Source of the DNA: Myxococcales bacterium
Lineage (GTDB): Bacteria; Myxococcota_A; Polyangia; Polyangiales; Polyangiaceae
Direction of reading: 5' to 3'
NCBI GenBank assembly: GCA_003139415.1
Contig: PLIR01000154.1
Span: forward strand, 1,433 to 37,711
Length of the DNA stretch: 36,279 nucleotides
Position numbers and translations under genes: made by a program. The notes below the pieces were generated by a model, which saw only the letters and a list, made by a program, of their open reading frames with translations, made no database searches and had not been told where the DNA came from. Below are positions 9,814 through 19,349 of this stretch, in pieces (position 1 is the first letter of the stretch; each line of letters starts with the position of its first letter).

Positions 9814-11789
9814 GGTGGGGTCACGACTTCGGCTCGATCGCGGGGGTGGTGATCGCGGCCTTCTGCGCGCTGGCGTTCTTCGGGTACGCCGGCGCGGTGG
9901 CGTGGGCGAGCGTCCGCCAGGCGCGGGCCAGGAAGCTCTTCGGGGACCCGGCGGTCATCGCGCCCCTCGTGACGTACGACGCGACGGGTCGCCGAGCGGT
10001 CAAGGCGGTCCTGCTCGTCGTCGCCATGTTGCTCGCGTTCGTGGCGCTCGCGCGGCCGCAGTTCGGCAGCGGCACGAAGCTCATTCCGGCGACGAACCTC
10101 GATGTCGTCATCGTGCTCGACTACTCGAAGAGCATGTACGCGCGCGACGTGGCCCCGAGCCGCATCGCGCGCGCCAAGGCGGAGGTCGCGCGTTTGATCC
10201 GCGACCTGCCGGGGGCTCGGTTCGGTGCCGTGGCGTTCGCGGGCGAGCCGATGAGCTTTCCGCTGACGAGCGACGGCGCCGCGATCGCCCAGTTTTTCCG
10301 ACAGCTCGACCCGAACGACATGCCCGTCGGGGGCACCGCCACGGCGCGCGCGCTGGAGGCCGCGCGCCAGGTCTTCGCGCGCGACCCCAAGGCCAGGGAT
10401 CACGTGCGCGTGATGGTCCTCGTCACCGACGGCGAGGACCTCGAGGGTGATCCCGTGGCCGTCGCCGAGTCGGTGGCAGGAGAGGGCACGCGCATCGACG
10501 TCGTGCAGATCGGGGGCCGAGCGCCGGAGGTGATCCCGGACATCGCGGTCGATGGGAAAATGAACGGTCTTCGACGCGACGAAGACGGCAAGCCGATGAC
10601 GACTCAGCTCTCGGCCGAGGGCGAGGCGCAGCTCGCGAAGGTGGCGCAGGTCACCGGCGGCGCCATCGTACGGGCCGAGCACGGCTCGACGGGGATCGAC
10701 CAGGTGGCCAAGGCGCTGCAGCGAATGATGCGCGAAGAGCTGAGCGAGAAGGTGGAGACGGTCTACGCCGAGGAGTACGCGTGGCCGCTGGGCGCTGCGG
10801 TCCTGCTCCTCATCGTCGACGCCCTCATCGGCGAGGCGCCGCGGCGAAGGCGCAGGCCCGGAGCGGCCGTGGCACTCGGCCTGCTGGCGCTGCTGGTGTT
10901 GCCGCAGCTGACGGCGTGCGCGTGGGACCCGTCGCGTCCTTTCGAGCGCGACGCGCCCGTCGTCAACGCCGCGATCTCGGCCCTCGACGCCGGCGAGGCC
11001 GGCGCCGCGGCCGGGCTCCTCGAGGACTATCTCTCCACCGGCTCGTGCAAAGACGGCAACATCGGGACCCCGGACGCCGTCACCGTGAGACCCGACGGGA
11101 CGTTCGATCTCGGTCTCGCGCTCTTCCGGATCGGCGAGAAGTATGGGCGACGCTTCGGCGAAGAGGACATCGACGCCGGGGTCACGGAGGCGAGTCGGGC
11201 GCAGCGGCACGCGCAGATCGAATGTGCTCGTCGACTCACGCTGGCGGTCTCCGCGAGCGGCCAGGCGCCCGCCGAGCTTCGCGCCCGCGCCCTGTACCTT
11301 CAAGGCAACCTCGCCTTCCTCGACAGCGAGTACGAAGACGCCGTCAAGGCGTACGACGAGGCCCTCGTGCTCACGCCCGGACAGGTCGACGCCGGCGACC
11401 CGGTCGGCCGGGACGCGGCGTACAACCGCGCGATCGCGCTGCAACGGATCGAGGACAAGAACAAGGACGCGGGATCCGACGCTTCGCGCGACGCGAGCGA
11501 CGACGCGCCGCATGACGGGGGTGGTCCCAAGGACTCCGGAAGCGGGGCCGACGGCTCACCCGGCGCCAAGGACGGCGGCGACGACTCCACGAACGAAGCC
11601 TCGGCGCCTCCGCCTGCGACGCCGGACGCGGGCGACGAGCCGAAGGAGGCCGGCGCCCAGCCGCCGCAACCCGCCAGCTCGGACGAAGATCAACGGATGC
11701 TCGATCAGCTCGAGAACGCCCCGACGCTGCAACAGGAGGAGGCGAAGCGCTTCAGCAAGAGGCGTGTTCGCGGTATGGCAGACAAGTGA
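9810..11789 (+). CDS. batB: BatB-BatC fusion: VWA membrane protein with C-terminal TPR region
   Basis: MIDAS LDVVIVLDYSKSM; VLVTDGEDLEG; C-terminal TM; TPR-like ARALYLQGNLAFLDSEYEDAVKAYDEALVLTPGQ; acidic tail ending MLDQLENAPTLQQEEAKRFSKRR. Confidence 0.9.
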   Translation: MRWGHDFGSIAGVVIAAFCALAFFGYAGAVAWASVRQARARKLFGDPAVIAPLVTYDATGRRAVKAVLLVVAMLLAFVALARPQFGSGTKLIPATNLDVVIVLDYSKSMYARDVAPSRIARAKAEVARLIRDLPGARFGAVAFAGEPMSFPLTSDGAAIAQFFRQLDPNDMPVGGTATARALEAARQVFARDPKARDHVRVMVLVTDGEDLEGDPVAVAESVAGEGTRIDVVQIGGRAPEVIPDIAVDGKMNGLRRDEDGKPMTTQLSAEGEAQLAKVAQVTGGAIVRAEHGSTGIDQVAKALQRMMREELSEKVETVYAEEYAWPLGAAVLLLIVDALIGEAPRRRRRPGAAVALGLLALLVLPQLTACAWDPSRPFERDAPVVNAAISALDAGEAGAAAGLLEDYLSTGSCKDGNIGTPDAVTVRPDGTFDLGLALFRIGEKYGRRFGEEDIDAGVTEASRAQRHAQIECARRLTLAVSASGQAPAELRARALYLQGNLAFLDSEYEDAVKAYDEALVLTPGQVDAGDPVGRDAAYNRAIALQRIEDKNKDAGSDASRDASDDAPHDGGGPKDSGSGADGSPGAKDGGDDSTNEASAPPPATPDAGDEPKEAGAQPPQPASSDEDQRMLDQLENAPTLQQEEAKRFSKRRVRGMADK

Positions 11790-13747
11790 ACGGCGGCGGC
11801 ACGACGACGCGCAACGCGAACGGCTCGGGTGCGCCGGTGCGGTTCGGGGCGCTCGTCACGGCGGCGATCCTCTTCGTCTGCGCGATCGCATCGGGTCAAG
11901 CGACGCCGCAGGTTCAGGTCGACATCGACGGCGACGTGGTCGGCGTCGGGGATCTCCTCCACGTCGAGATGAGGGCGACGAGCAGCCAGGCGATGCCGAA
12001 GGATCCCCGCCCGGGAGGGACTCCGGGGTTCACCGTCCGGGGACAGAGTCAGTCGCCGTCGCAGACGCATATCAGCATCAACGGCAATCGCTCGGATCAG
12101 TACGCGCTGGTCGTCGACTGGGGCCTGCAGGCGCAGCGGGTGGGGACGTTCTCGATCGGCCCCGTGAGCGTCGACATCGGAGGGACCCGCTACGAGAGCA
12201 AGCCGGTGAGCGTGCGCGTGGTGCCGGCGGGGCACGCGCCCGCGCGCCAACCCCCGCCGCAGCGCGGGATGCCGTCGCCCTTCGGGTTCTCGCCGTTCGA
12301 CCCGTGGCGGAACCTCATCCCCGGGATGCCGGGGGTCGACATCGCGCCTCCCGCCGCGCCCGAACCGCAGGTCACCCTCGACCCCAAGCTGTCGCTCGAT
12401 GCGCCCCTCGCGCCCGTGTACTTCCTCCACGCCGCGGTCGACAAGACGAGCGCCGTCGTCGGCGAGCAGGTCACGTTCTCCGTCTTCGAGTACCGCGACA
12501 TCGGCTCGTCGGGCATCCAGATCGACGAGGAGGATCTGCACGACGCCCAAGTGGCCGATTTCGTGAAGCACGCGCTCTTGCGCGAAGATCAGGACCCGAC
12601 CCTCGTGGGGTTCGCCTCGATCGGCGGCAGGACGTGGGCCGTCAAGTTGGTCCGCAAGTGGGCGCTGTTCCCGCTTCATTCCGGAGACCTCGCCATCGGT
12701 CCGATGAGCCTGACCGTGCTACGCCCCGCCGGGGCCGCCGCGGGAGCGCGCCGAACCGAGGCGTTTCGCATCCACGTCACCGAGCCCCCAGCGGCCGGTC
12801 GTCCGCCCGGCTACGCGCTCGGCGACGTCGGCCGGTTCACGCTGACGGCGCAGGTGCAACCGCGAGATATCGAGCAGGGCGGCGCGGTTGGCGTGCACGT
12901 CGAGCTCGCCGGCACGGGCAACCTCCCCACGGCGCTCTCCCCGGGCGCGCGGGAAGGGGTCGAGTGGCTAGCCCCCGAAGTTCACGAAAGCCTGGGCTCC
13001 TCCGGCCACGACGCTTACGGCGGAAAGCGGTCATTCGACTTCGTCGTACGAATCCAGAAGACCGGGAGCGTCGACCTCGGCGACCTCGCACTGCCATTCT
13101 GGGATCCCGACCAGCGGCGCTACCAGGTGGCTCGAGCGCCGCTCGGGTCGGTGAAGGTCGCTCCCTCCGCTGCCGCGGCGATCGCGCCAGCGGCCGAGCA
13201 GCGCCCCCTTCCCGGGTTGCCCGACGCCCGGCGAACGGTGGAGGGCCCGATCGTGCATCGGGCTCACGCCGATGATTCGCCGTGGTTCTGGCTGGGCCTC
13301 GCAGCGGGCCCGCTCGCTTTTGGGCTCGCCGTCGCGGGCCGCGCCGCCGGACGCCGCGTCGCCCGATCCTGGCAGCGCCGTCGTGCGTCGCCGGCGGCCG
13401 ATCTCAAGGAGCGCATATCCTCGGCGGACGTCGCCTGTCGGACTGGCGACGCGCGCGGGGCCGATGCAGCGATCGTGAGGGCCCTCGAGGCGGCGACGGT
13501 GGCTCACGTCGGGGTAAACGTGCGAGCGTCCGTCGGGACGGAGGTGGCGGGCCGGCTGGAGCGCGCCGGGGTTGCGCACGACGCGGCGTCGAGCTTCGCG
13601 ACCCTCCTCTTCGAGTGCGAAGCCGCACGCTTCGCGCCCGAGGCCGGCGAGCTGGGCGAACCTGCACGCGACGCCGCGCGCGCCCGCTGGGTTCGTGCGC
13701 AAGAGATCATTCGAACGCTAGGCAGAGCGCAGGAGAAGCGCCCGTGA
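11786..13747 (+). CDS. batD: BatD-like oxygen-tolerance protein
   Basis: QVQVDIDGDVVGVGDLLHVEMRAT...QYALVVDWGLQAQRVGTFSIGPVSVDIGGTRYESKPVSVRV is the classical BatD N-terminal pattern; GTG start overlaps batB stop. Confidence 0.92.
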   Translation: MNGGGTTTRNANGSGAPVRFGALVTAAILFVCAIASGQATPQVQVDIDGDVVGVGDLLHVEMRATSSQAMPKDPRPGGTPGFTVRGQSQSPSQTHISINGNRSDQYALVVDWGLQAQRVGTFSIGPVSVDIGGTRYESKPVSVRVVPAGHAPARQPPPQRGMPSPFGFSPFDPWRNLIPGMPGVDIAPPAAPEPQVTLDPKLSLDAPLAPVYFLHAAVDKTSAVVGEQVTFSVFEYRDIGSSGIQIDEEDLHDAQVADFVKHALLREDQDPTLVGFASIGGRTWAVKLVRKWALFPLHSGDLAIGPMSLTVLRPAGAAAGARRTEAFRIHVTEPPAAGRPPGYALGDVGRFTLTAQVQPRDIEQGGAVGVHVELAGTGNLPTALSPGAREGVEWLAPEVHESLGSSGHDAYGGKRSFDFVVRIQKTGSVDLGDLALPFWDPDQRRYQVARAPLGSVKVAPSAAAAIAPAAEQRPLPGLPDARRTVEGPIVHRAHADDSPWFWLGLAAGPLAFGLAVAGRAAGRRVARSWQRRRASPAADLKERISSADVACRTGDARGADAAIVRALEAATVAHVGVNVRASVGTEVAGRLERAGVAHDAASSFATLLFECEAARFAPEAGELGEPARDAARARWVRAQEIIRTLGRAQEKRP

Positions 13748-14592
13748 GGAGGACAAGCAACTCCGTGGCAGGCGTGGCTCGAGCCCTCCGATGGTCCGTC
13801 GCCGTGTTCGTGCTCGTCGTCGGCGCGGTCGCCACCGCGCGCGCCGACGACCCGGATCCGCTGCTTGCCTCGGGCGCCCAGGCCCTGCAAGAAGGCCGCG
13901 TCGGTGACGCGATCGACGCCTTCGAGGCATACGCGGACCGCGGCAGCGTCGACGCGGCCGCGAGCTACGATCGCGGGCTCGCGTATGCGCAACGCGTCCG
14001 CGTTGGCGCGGAGAAACCGGGCGACCTCGGTCGCGCGGCGCATGGGTTCGAAGAGGCCCGCGATCTCTCGCGCGATCCGCGGCTCGTCGCGGACGCCGAT
14101 CGCGGGCTCGCGGCGGTGCGGGGCGAGGTGGCTCGTCGTCGCCTGCGCGCCGGGCAGCCCGTGGAGGTCGATCCGGGTCCTACGCTGTCGCGCACGCTCG
14201 CGGGCCTGCTCGCGGAGGACACCTGGGCGGCGCTCGCGATGGCCGCGTCGGCCGTGCTGGGTCTGGGACTCTTCGTTCGGTGGCTCGGGGACCGTCCCCG
14301 TGTTCGCGTGATGGGCGGGGTCTCGGCTGGCGTCGCGGCCCCGGCGCTCGCATTCGCGATTGCCATGACGGCGGCGGGGAGACACGACCGACAGAGCGTG
14401 GTCGAAGCCGTCGTCGTATCCTCGACGGCGCGGCCGACCGACGAGCGCGGCATCACGGTGCCCGGGTCGACGGCCTTGCCGGAGGGCGCGCGTGTCGAAG
14501 TCGTCCGCGAAGAGGGCGCCTCGACGCGTGTTCGGTTCGGCGCCCTCGACGCGTGGCTTCCGCCGGGTGCCCTGCGCACTCTGGCCCGCTGA
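13744..14592 (+). CDS. batE: BatE-like TPR/SH3-domain membrane protein
   Basis: Signal peptide, TPR-like segment (LLASGAQALQEGRVGDAIDAFEAYADRG), two hydrophobic helices, C-terminal SH3-like segment (GARVEVVREEGASTRVRFGALDAWLPPGALRTL); last gene of the operon. Confidence 0.82.
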   Translation: MRRTSNSVAGVARALRWSVAVFVLVVGAVATARADDPDPLLASGAQALQEGRVGDAIDAFEAYADRGSVDAAASYDRGLAYAQRVRVGAEKPGDLGRAAHGFEEARDLSRDPRLVADADRGLAAVRGEVARRRLRAGQPVEVDPGPTLSRTLAGLLAEDTWAALAMAASAVLGLGLFVRWLGDRPRVRVMGGVSAGVAAPALAFAIAMTAAGRHDRQSVVEAVVVSSTARPTDERGITVPGSTALPEGARVEVVREEGASTRVRFGALDAWLPPGALRTLAR

Positions 14593-14624
14593 CCACGGCA
14601 GCACCTACGGAGACGGAAACGTCG

Positions 14625-14641
14625 GGCCGTCCCCCACGGCC
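14625..14641. terminator. Possible hairpin between convergent genes
   Basis: ggccgt-ccccc-acggcc, 6-bp stem and 5-nt loop; no T-tract. Confidence 0.3.
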
Positions 14642-14650
14642 GCCGGCCGG

Positions 14651-15451
14651 TCAGTTCTGAACGAGCCTCATGCCGTGGGCGACGAGGGGCTGAATCGGTG
14701 AAATGTCGGTCACGGCCGAATCGGCAATGTAGAGAAACTTCAGGCTTCGCAGGTTCGCGATCGGGGCGAGGTTCTGCACCCGCGTCTTCTTGATGCTGAG
14801 ACGCTCGAGCTTCTTGAGGTTCGCGACGGGCGTCAGGTCGGACACCGAGTCCTCGTCGAGCATCAGCTCCGTGACGTTGACGAGCAGGCCGACCGACTTG
14901 AGATCGTCGTCGCCGATGAGCGTATGCGACAGGTCCAGCCGATCCATCCGCTTGAGGCTCTCGATCGGGTGGAGGTCCTTCACCTGGCTGAGCGAGGCCC
15001 GGAGCGCCTCGATCGACGTGAGCTTTTGGATGGGCCCGAGGCTGTCGTAGTCGCCCTGGCCGAGGAACAGGTCCTTGAGCGACGTGAACATTGGAAATAT
15101 GCACGGGTCGATCTGGTGAATCGGCTCCTGCGTCGTCAGGTTGATCGACTTGATCTGCGCGAGGTCCGACGGCGAAATCGGACCGGTGTCCTTTCCGAGC
15201 TTGCGCCGCACTTCTTTCTCGAGCGCCAGGTTCTCGGTGAAGTCGACCGACGCCGGGTGCGGTTTGCAGTCCGAAGCGCTCTTCTTCACGAAGGCGGGTG
15301 CCGCCGGGGGGGCCGGGGTCGGAGTGGAGGGCGAAGGCGCCGGGGGTGGGGCCGCGGCCGCCTCGACGGCTACGGCTTCGGTCGTCTTCGGCTCGTCGCA
15401 GGCGATGGCCAGTCCAACGAAGGCGAGTCCTGCGAGCACCGCTTTCTTCAT
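14651..15451 (-). CDS. Leucine-rich-repeat lipoprotein
   Basis: MKKAVLAGLAFVGLAIAC lipobox; repeats LTSIEALRASLSQVKDLHPIESLKRMDRLDLSHTLIGD...LTPVANLKKLERLSIKKTRVQNLAPIANLRSLKFLYIADSAVTDISPI. Confidence 0.88.
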   Translation of the reverse strand: MKKAVLAGLAFVGLAIACDEPKTTEAVAVEAAAAPPPAPSPSTPTPAPPAAPAFVKKSASDCKPHPASVDFTENLALEKEVRRKLGKDTGPISPSDLAQIKSINLTTQEPIHQIDPCIFPMFTSLKDLFLGQGDYDSLGPIQKLTSIEALRASLSQVKDLHPIESLKRMDRLDLSHTLIGDDDLKSVGLLVNVTELMLDEDSVSDLTPVANLKKLERLSIKKTRVQNLAPIANLRSLKFLYIADSAVTDISPIQPLVAHGMRLVQN

Positions 15452-15485
15452 CGGGCGCGAGCTTACCCTCTCGCTGCGGCGGTCG

Positions 15486-18400
15486 TCACCCGGCCCGGAG
15501 CAGGACACTGCTCACCTCGTCGGGCACGAGTCCGTACCCCTCGGCGGCCGCCAGCAGGCCCGCGTTCGACGTGAGCTGCGTCAGGAAGGCGCGCGCGTAT
15601 GGCGTCCCCGCGAGGCCTCGCACGCGCGTCACGACCCGCGGCACGCCGCGGACGATGGCCTGCCGCGCTTCGTGGAGCTGCCCCAAATCCACGCAGGCGT
15701 CGTGGAGCGCGAGGAACACGGGGGCCTCGTTGAGCAGGCTCGCGGACCCGTCATCGAGCTGCGCCGCGGCCTCGCTCGCCAGCGTTTTGGCCTGCTCGGC
15801 GTTTCCGCAGCGCCGTTCGGCCTCCGCCCACAGACCCCGGGCGACGGGCTCGACATCCAGCATCTTGGTCCCCCGGTACCCCTGCGTCGCGATCTTCAAG
15901 AGCGATCGGGCGTCGGTCTCGCCACCCGGGTCGCGCAAGAGTTCCATACCGCGGTAAAAGAGCACCCCCAGCGTCGCACGATCGTGCGGCACCCAGCTCC
16001 CCGCGAGCGCGGCGCCGGCGATGGCTCGCGTATCCACGAGCAGGGCGTCGAGCGATGGGTCCGTCCCGAACGTCGCCGTCCAGCAGAGCAAGATCATCTT
16101 GCCGTGCCGCTCCACGCCGGGAGAGCCGATGGCCTGCGCGATGGCGATCCCGTTCTCGATGCCGAGGCGTGCCTCGGTCCCTGCGCCCACCGTCGTGAGG
16201 GCGAAGCCCATGTTGATCGTCAGCATCGCCTCGCGTGTCTTGAGCTGCCCCGCGCGAGCGGCGTCGGCCGCGTTGCGCCGTGCTTCGAGGGCCGCTCCGA
16301 CGTCGCCTCGCGCCTGCCGCACGACGGCCAGGGACTGCCAGGCGTCGATCCCCGCGACGGGGATCGAGTACCGCTGGGAAAGGGCGAGAAGCGCGTTCGC
16401 GACCTTCTCTGCCGCGTCCAGGTCTCCGGCATAGGCGTATCGCGCGGCGAGGGCCGCTGCGCACCGCGCTTCCTCGTCGGGAAGACCGGCGAGCTGGGCC
16501 GCGCGCCGCACGTCGTCGAGGCGCATGCTCGTGTCGGCGCCCCCGCCGCATGCATCCTCGTATCGGACTCGCGCGCCGGCCGCCCGCACTTCGCTCGCAG
16601 CGTCGTACACGGCGTCCTTCATGGCGCGCACGGCCGTCTCGCGCTCGCCCGCCCTTGCGTCGAGACGATTCCACGCCTCCTCCAGCAGCTGCGCGCGCGC
16701 GAACTGCGTCGGGTTGTCCTCGGCGAACGCAAGCGCCTTCTCGGCCAGGGACACGGCGGCCGGCAGGGCATGGGCCGCCAGCGCGCGCCGTGCGGCCTTC
16801 TCGAGATACCCGGCCGCCGTGACGCCGTCGCCGCCGAGCTCGAGGTGCCGCGCCACGATGGCGTCGTCCTCGCCTACGCTCGCGAGCCAGTTGCCCGCCC
16901 GCGCGTGGTACTCGCGCAGCTGATCCTCGCCGAGTGACGCGTACGCGACCTCGCGCATCAGCGCGTGCTTGAACGCGAACTCCCGCGTGCCCGCAAAGCG
17001 CGCGTGGGCCTGCTCGACGAGGATCTCGGCCGCCGCGAGCTCACGCAGCACCTGAGCGGCGTTGGCCACGCCGATCGCCTCCAGCCCGGAGTCCCAGCCC
17101 ATCTGCCCGAACACCGCCAGCTTGGAGGCGGCCTCGCGGCCGAGATCGTCGAGCGCGTCGAGGTGCACCTGCATCGCGGCCTCGATCGTCGGCGCGTCCG
17201 ACGCTTCGCGCCCCGACGCCGAGATCCGCGCGAGCTCCTCGGCGAAGAGGGGGAGGCCCGCCGATTGCTGCGCGATGGAGTCGACGAGGGCTTCTCCCCG
17301 CGTACCAGCGGCCCGGTCCCCGAGAATGGCCGTGGCGATCGAACGGGCTTGCTTGCGAGACAACGGGCGCAGCTCGATCCGGGCGTGGTCGCGCCCCTCG
17401 AACCGGGCGGCGTCCTCTCGCCAGAAACCTGGACGTGCCGTCACGATGAGGCAAAGTGGGCGGCCCGTGGCGCGTACGAGCAGGTGGTCGACCCACGCGA
17501 GGCTCTCGGTGTCCGCCCACTGGGCGTCCTCGAGCACCACGACCAGGGGATTCTTGCGCGTCATCCCCACGAGCATGTCCGTCAGCGCGAGCCAAAGTGC
17601 GTCGCGCGCTCCCTGCGAGTCGTCCACCTCGGGCAGCGCCTCGTTCGCGACGAGCCGCGCGATGAGCTCTCGCGAAGACTCCGAGCAGGACACCCCCGTG
17701 GCGGCGATGAGGGCGTCGGTCGCCGCGGAAGCCGCGTCGCGACCGACGCCCTTGGCGACGCCCGTCAGCCCGCGCGAGATATCGGCGACCACGCCGAGCG
17801 TGTGACCCTTGGCGAACGTCTCGCTTCGGGTGAAGATGATCCGGGGCGAGCTGGCGTGGCTTCCGATGTGCGAAAGGGCCTCGCGGCGTAGACGCGTCTT
17901 GCCCATGCCGGGCGCGCCCGTCACCGTCACGACGAGGGGCGTCGCGTCCTCGACGCTCCGCTCGAACGCGGCGACGATCTGCGCGAGCTCCGCCTCGCGG
18001 CCGACGAACGGCACCCCGCCGACGTCCCTGCGTCCGACGTGACGAGCGCCGACGACCGCGCTCCCATCGCCGCGGAGCTGCAGCTCGAAGCGCCCCCGCG
18101 TCATCTCCGTCGTCGTCGTATCGGCGAGCACCTGCCCCCGCGTCGCGTCTCGCGCCAGCGCCGCGGCACGGTCGACGACCTCGCCGCGCGGCCTCGTGTG
18201 CTCGATGCGCGTGCGGCCCGTCGCCACGCCGACGGTCGCGTCCAGCTTGGCCACGCGGAGACCGAGGTCGAGCGCGTGCACGGCCTCGTCCCCGAGCGTC
18301 TTTCGAACGCCCAGATGGCACACGATCGCGTCTCCTCCGAGCTCCGTCGCGTCGGCCCCTCGCGCGCGAAGGTGGGTCAGCAGGCGTGCGCGCGGCGCGC

Positions 18401-19349
18401 CCTTCGGGAGCTGCGTCGCGACGATGGTGGTCACCATCCTGGTGCCCCCCGTCTTGTCGGCGGCGGGGAACGAGTCGCGTCCGCCACCGCGCGTCAGCGT
18501 ACTGCTCGGCGTCCCTTCGATGTCCGCCGCGATCGCCCGGAGCTCACGCGCGACCTCGCCCGCCGACGGCGGCCGCTCCCTCGGCGCCGTGGCCAGGAGG
18601 CGAGCCATCACCTCGTCCAGGTTGGGCGGTGCGTTGACGAAGACCTCCGCGAGGCGCGGAGCCGGCGTCGTCACGAGGCGGGCGAGGATGGCGATCGGCG
18701 TAGGCCCAATGTGCGGCGGCCGGCCGGTGATCATCTCGAAGAGGGTCGCGCCGAGGGCATAGAGATCGGCTCGCGCGTCGACCTCCCCGTCGCCGCGGGC
18801 CTGCTCCGGCGCCATGTACGCGGGCGTCCCCACGATCGCACCGGTCCGTGTGACCTTGCCATCCCCCGCGGACGCAACGCCAAAGTCGACGAGCTTGACC
18901 CGCAGCGCATCGCCGTCCGGGAGCAGGAAGATGTTCGACGGCTTCACGTCGCGGTGGACGATCCCGGCCGCGTGGGCTGCCGCCAGCGCATCGGCCACGT
19001 CTGCCGCCACCGCGAGGCACTGCAGGAGCGGGAGCGGCGCCCGGCGCTCCCGCTGGGCGAGATCTTCGCCCTCCAGCCACTCCATCGCGATGTACGGCTG
19101 CCCGTCCTCGAGCTGCCCAAACGCGACGACGCGCACGATCCCGGGGTGATGCAATCCCGCGAGCACGCGGCCCTCACGGCGGAAGCGCGCCTCCTCCCCC
19201 GCGTCGACGCCTGGCAGGGCGATCACCTTGAGCGCGACGGGCCGGCCGCTCATCTCGTCGTGGGCGCGATACACGATCCCGACTCCGCCGCGGCCGACCT
19301 CGCGATCGACCACGAAGCGTCCGGCCAGCATGCCCGACGGCGCGATCAT
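15486..19349 (-). CDS. Multidomain regulator: Ser/Thr kinase, degenerate cyclase-like domain, AAA_16-type ATPase and TPR-like region
   Basis: VGRGGVGIVYRA, VALKVI, IVHRDVKPSNIFLL, LVDFGVA, GTPAYMAPEQ; cyclase-like TIVATQLP...GGDAIVCHLG...VGVATGRTR; PFVGREAEL and Walker A GAPGMGKTRLR; long alpha-helical C-terminus. Confidence 0.93.
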   Translation of the reverse strand: MIAPSGMLAGRFVVDREVGRGGVGIVYRAHDEMSGRPVALKVIALPGVDAGEEARFRREGRVLAGLHHPGIVRVVAFGQLEDGQPYIAMEWLEGEDLAQRERRAPLPLLQCLAVAADVADALAAAHAAGIVHRDVKPSNIFLLPDGDALRVKLVDFGVASAGDGKVTRTGAIVGTPAYMAPEQARGDGEVDARADLYALGATLFEMITGRPPHIGPTPIAILARLVTTPAPRLAEVFVNAPPNLDEVMARLLATAPRERPPSAGEVARELRAIAADIEGTPSSTLTRGGGRDSFPAADKTGGTRMVTTIVATQLPKGAPRARLLTHLRARGADATELGGDAIVCHLGVRKTLGDEAVHALDLGLRVAKLDATVGVATGRTRIEHTRPRGEVVDRAAALARDATRGQVLADTTTTEMTRGRFELQLRGDGSAVVGARHVGRRDVGGVPFVGREAELAQIVAAFERSVEDATPLVVTVTGAPGMGKTRLRREALSHIGSHASSPRIIFTRSETFAKGHTLGVVADISRGLTGVAKGVGRDAASAATDALIAATGVSCSESSRELIARLVANEALPEVDDSQGARDALWLALTDMLVGMTRKNPLVVVLEDAQWADTESLAWVDHLLVRATGRPLCLIVTARPGFWREDAARFEGRDHARIELRPLSRKQARSIATAILGDRAAGTRGEALVDSIAQQSAGLPLFAEELARISASGREASDAPTIEAAMQVHLDALDDLGREAASKLAVFGQMGWDSGLEAIGVANAAQVLRELAAAEILVEQAHARFAGTREFAFKHALMREVAYASLGEDQLREYHARAGNWLASVGEDDAIVARHLELGGDGVTAAGYLEKAARRALAAHALPAAVSLAEKALAFAEDNPTQFARAQLLEEAWNRLDARAGERETAVRAMKDAVYDAASEVRAAGARVRYEDACGGGADTSMRLDDVRRAAQLAGLPDEEARCAAALAARYAYAGDLDAAEKVANALLALSQRYSIPVAGIDAWQSLAVVRQARGDVGAALEARRNAADAARAGQLKTREAMLTINMGFALTTVGAGTEARLGIENGIAIAQAIGSPGVERHGKMILLCWTATFGTDPSLDALLVDTRAIAGAALAGSWVPHDRATLGVLFYRGMELLRDPGGETDARSLLKIATQGYRGTKMLDVEPVARGLWAEAERRCGNAEQAKTLASEAAAQLDDGSASLLNEAPVFLALHDACVDLGQLHEARQAIVRGVPRVVTRVRGLAGTPYARAFLTQLTSNAGLLAAAEGYGLVPDEVSSVLLRAG

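Noticed and set aside
9552-11513. 653-aa minus-strand ORF opposite batA/batB
   Set aside because: Arg/Asp/His-rich antisense shadow of a strongly supported coding frame; typical of very high GC, no recognisable domain.
15141-16937. 598-aa plus-strand ORF opposite the LRR protein and giant kinase
   Set aside because: Spans two real minus-strand genes and has shadow-ORF composition.
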